Source: an uncultured Dehalococcoidales bacterium
Lineage (GTDB): Bacteria; Chloroflexota; Dehalococcoidia; UBA1151; UBA1328
Direction: 5' to 3'
NCBI GenBank assembly: GCA_905614375.1
Contig: CAJQSP010000081.1
Span: 1-16,489, forward strand
DNA length: 16,489 nt
The notes below the pieces were generated by a model that searched no databases, was not told the origin of the DNA, and was given only the letters and a program-made list of their open reading frames with translations. The translations under genes were made by a program, and so were the position numbers. Position 1 is the stretch's first letter. Every line of letters starts with the position of its first letter. Positions 14,584 through 16,489 of the stretch are shown here, piece after piece.

Positions 14584-15750
14584 CTATACAACCCATTCAG
14601 GGTGCAAATCGGCGCGTACTGCGTCCATGTCCAGGTCGGTGCCAAGTCCTGGCTTGCCGTTCAACACGAGCTTGTTTCCTTGCCAGTTGAAAGGTTCGAC
14701 CGTGTATCGATCGTAAGCAGGCTTGAAGTCGAGGGCGTGCTCGAGTCGATAGAAGTTCGGAGTGCTCATCGAAACATGTGCTCCACCGAGAATCTGACCG
14801 GGACCTTGTGCATTGTGAGGGCTGATCGGAATGTAGTAGGTTTCAGCCATCGTAGCTATTTTCTTCAGCTCAGAAATTCCGCCGGTCCATGTCACATCAG
14901 GCATGATGAAATCAGTCAGGCCTTCGTGGAGAATTTGCGAATAATCCCAACGTGTAAAGAGTCGTTCACCAAGGCACATTGGTGCTCGCATCTGTTGGCG
15001 TACCGATCGAAGTCCCTCAATGCCTTCTGGGGGGAGCGGTTCTTCAAACCAGTCGATTTTAGATTCATCGTAAAGACGGTTGGCTAGGCGAACAGCTGTT
15101 CTGACGTTAAAGTTTCCGTGGGCGTCGATTAGTACTTCTACGTCCGAGCCAACCGCCTCACGTACTGCTGCTGTGATATCGCAACCTAGATTTTCACCGG
15201 CAGCTGATATCTGTCCATCCTGATACATGGTGTGGAATGGCAGCATCTCGGCGAATGGATCCATTTTCATAGCATCATGGCCTTCGGCAACTGTGCGTTT
15301 TGCAGCAGCGGCGTACTCATCAGGGGTCGAGCAACCCCCGAACCACGCATTCGCGTACATACGAATATCATCTCGCATTTTGCCACCGAGTAGATCATAG
15401 ACGGGGCGCCCGGTTGCTTTACCTTTGATGTCCCAGAGGGCGATATCGATCCCACTAATAATTGTGGTTGGAAAGCCTCGGGAACCCATGTAGGTGTAGC
15501 GCCTGAAGAGCTTGTGCCAAAGTCGCTCGATATCGGCAGGATCTTCGCCAATAAGGGCTTCACGAACCGCTCGAACACCGGCACCGGTCAGTAGTGAACC
15601 GTTTCGAGGAGTACTTGATGACTCACCCCAACCAGTAATTCCTTCGTCTGTTTCTATTGTGACGAAAGTCCATTGCCATTCGCCATAAATATCGGATGGG
15701 CCGCCAAGATCAGGCACAACTACCCATGCTTCTACGTTTGTAATTTTCAT
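14584..15750 (-). CDS. Enolase-superfamily sugar-acid dehydratase (mandelate racemase group)
   Basis: The 388 residues start at ATG 15750, six bases after a strong GGAGG. The extra upstream open frame to 15942 is rejected because it overlaps the spacer and lacks family features. The capping domain begins MKITNVEAW. The barrel carries Lys162 and Asp164 (MKMD), metal ligands Asp209 (LIDAHGN), Glu236 (FEEPLPPE) and Glu262 (GERLF), and the Asp285/His312 general-base dyad (MPDVTW, SPHNAQGP). This is the mandelate-racemase subgroup, close to galactonate-type acid-sugar dehydratases that convert aldonic acids to 2-keto-3-deoxy acids. Length and all key residues are normal, so it should be active, but the exact sugar acid cannot be assigned. 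It lies outside the island and is probably co-transcribed with the serine hydrolase 47 bases upstream. It probably serves in carbohydrate or acid-sugar breakdown. Confidence 0.9.
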   Translation of the reverse strand: MKITNVEAWVVVPDLGGPSDIYGEWQWTFVTIETDEGITGWGESSSTPRNGSLLTGAGVRAVREALIGEDPADIERLWHKLFRRYTYMGSRGFPTTIISGIDIALWDIKGKATGRPVYDLLGGKMRDDIRMYANAWFGGCSTPDEYAAAAKRTVAEGHDAMKMDPFAEMLPFHTMYQDGQISAAGENLGCDITAAVREAVGSDVEVLIDAHGNFNVRTAVRLANRLYDESKIDWFEEPLPPEGIEGLRSVRQQMRAPMCLGERLFTRWDYSQILHEGLTDFIMPDVTWTGGISELKKIATMAETYYIPISPHNAQGPGQILGGAHVSMSTPNFYRLEHALDFKPAYDRYTVEPFNWQGNKLVLNGKPGLGTDLDMDAVRADLHPEWVV

Positions 15751-15756
15751 AATTAA

Positions 15757-15761
15757 CCTCC
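15757..15761 (-). promoter_or_regulatory. Ribosome binding site of the dehydratase
   Basis: GGAGG on the minus strand lies six bases before ATG 15750. It decides this start over the longer open frame reaching 15942. Confidence 0.85.
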
Positions 15762-15797
15762 GGGTCGTTTTGATGAGATTGGAAACTGAACGGTGTG

Positions 15798-16489
15798 TCA
15801 GTCGTCGATGGCGGCATTGACCAGAACTTGTAATTCGCGTTTCAGTGGATATGTTCCGGACGGCATTAGTTGAGTCATAAATAGCGCTACTATTTCCTCC
15901 ACAGGGTCTATCCAGTACTCGGTACTTGCCGCACCGCCCCAACTGTACTGTCCTTTTGAGCCTGTGATTTGGGTTTTATTTTGTCCGAGTGAAATTGCAA
16001 ATCCTAGTCCCCATCCTTCGCCTTGTCGATAATCATCTTCTGGGGTTATGAAGGCGTGCTCAAATACAGATTTACTATCAGGGAGATGGTTCTGAGTCAT
16101 GAGCTCGATTGTTTTGCGGCTGAGGTAACGGCGCCCCTCGAACGTGCCACTATTGGCAAGCATCTGGAGGAATCGATAGTAGTCGGTTGCAGTTGAAATG
16201 AGCCCCCCTCCGCCGGATTTAAGCGGAGTCGGTTTGCGATAGGAACTTGTAGCGGCGGCATCCTGTAGTTTGATTCCGGCTTCAGGACTTGGCACGTAGC
16301 AGGCCGCAAATCTTTCGATCTTGTCGTCCGAAATGTCGAACGCCGTGTCTATCATGCTGAGTGGCTGAAAGATTCTTTCAGATAAAAATTCCTCAAAACT
16401 CTTGCCCGTTAAAACCTGAACCAAATATCCGCACAAATCGGTCGCCAGTGAATAATGCCAAGCGGTCCCGGGCGAAAACAAAAGCGGCA
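15798..16489 (-). CDS. Beta-lactamase-family serine hydrolase (N-terminus beyond window)
   Basis: The last about 230 residues of a class C beta-lactamase/EstB-like esterase are visible. The frame is open through the window end (PLLFSPGTAWHYS), so the gene continues to the right, and the catalytic SxxK motif is outside. Visible marks are the PGTAWHYSLATD motif, equivalent to the family YxN/YS motif, followed by LTGKSFEEFLSERIFQPLSM. Next come GGGGLISTATDYYRFLQML and a C-terminal GQYSWGGAASTEYWIDP that replaces the KTG motif, as in esterases of this fold. Such enzymes hydrolyse esters or peptides rather than necessarily conferring antibiotic resistance. It is followed 47 bases later on the same strand by the dehydratase, so an operon is likely. 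It belongs to the chromosomal flank. Confidence 0.88.
   Translation of the reverse strand, partial: PLLFSPGTAWHYSLATDLCGYLVQVLTGKSFEEFLSERIFQPLSMIDTAFDISDDKIERFAACYVPSPEAGIKLQDAAATSSYRKPTPLKSGGGGLISTATDYYRFLQMLANSGTFEGRRYLSRKTIELMTQNHLPDSKSVFEHAFITPEDDYRQGEGWGLGFAISLGQNKTQITGSKGQYSWGGAASTEYWIDPVEEIVALFMTQLMPSGTYPLKRELQVLVNAAIDD

Noticed and set aside
14358..14645. In-frame N-terminal extension of the small minus-strand gene starting at 14645
   Set aside because: It runs antisense through the tRNA-Cys remnant and its terminator and overlaps the dehydratase 3' end. ATG 14357 has a good ribosome binding site and matches the paralogue's start.
15751..15942. 64-residue N-terminal extension of the dehydratase
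   Set aside because: Not family-like and overlaps the end of the serine hydrolase gene. A GGAGG sits directly before ATG 15750.

Overview
This 16.5 kb window is the right-hand end of a genomic (defence) island and its junction with ordinary chromosome. About half of its bases are G+C by eye. It uses several TTG and GTG starts, and some promoters look leaderless. The two genes outside the island, a mandelate-racemase-type sugar-acid dehydratase and a beta-lactamase-fold serine hydrolase, belong to families that are strongly expanded in marine Chloroflexota (SAR202-like) and some Actinomycetota. Taxonomy is therefore only a low-confidence guess. No rRNA, CRISPR array, transposase or integrase is visible.

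Layout of the island (1 to about 14450). Positions 1-2593 hold a tightly overlapping + strand cluster: the 3' end of a putative PD-(D/E)XK-like protein, then two related cytosine-5 DNA methyltransferases. This looks like a restriction-modification locus with one methylase per strand. Positions 2594-2939 are non-coding apart from a short decayed piece of a Cas4-like/DUF2779 nuclease gene. Positions 2940-7783 carry what may be an undescribed operon: a predicted winged-helix protein, a small HAxxR (DUF4258/RelE-like) protein, a DECH-box SF2 helicase, and two small proteins. The small proteins repeat the same beta-rich module that is duplicated at the C-terminus of the helicase, giving six module copies in three consecutive genes. 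A perfect 24-bp inverted repeat overlaps a near-consensus, apparently leaderless promoter before the small protein, and a related motif precedes the winged-helix gene.

Positions 7954-9114 (minus strand) encode a GIY-YIG nuclease-like protein and a small protein of unknown function. Positions 9362-12498 (+) encode a two-gene nuclease/helicase unit: a Cas4-like Fe-S nuclease fused to a DnaQ-like exonuclease (DUF2779), then a NERD-domain SF1 helicase. Positions 12549-14357 (minus) hold another PD-(D/E)XK-type protein and a paralogue of the small protein at 8626-9114.

The island ends at 14406-14450 in the 3' half of a tRNA-Cys gene, from anticodon loop to CCA with discriminator U. An intrinsic terminator, presumably the original one of that tRNA, follows 20 nt later. 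This is the signature of site-specific integration into tRNA-Cys. The regenerated intact tRNA-Cys and probably the integrase should lie to the left of the window. Right of this scar are the chromosomal dehydratase and the partial serine hydrolase, both on the minus strand and probably co-transcribed.
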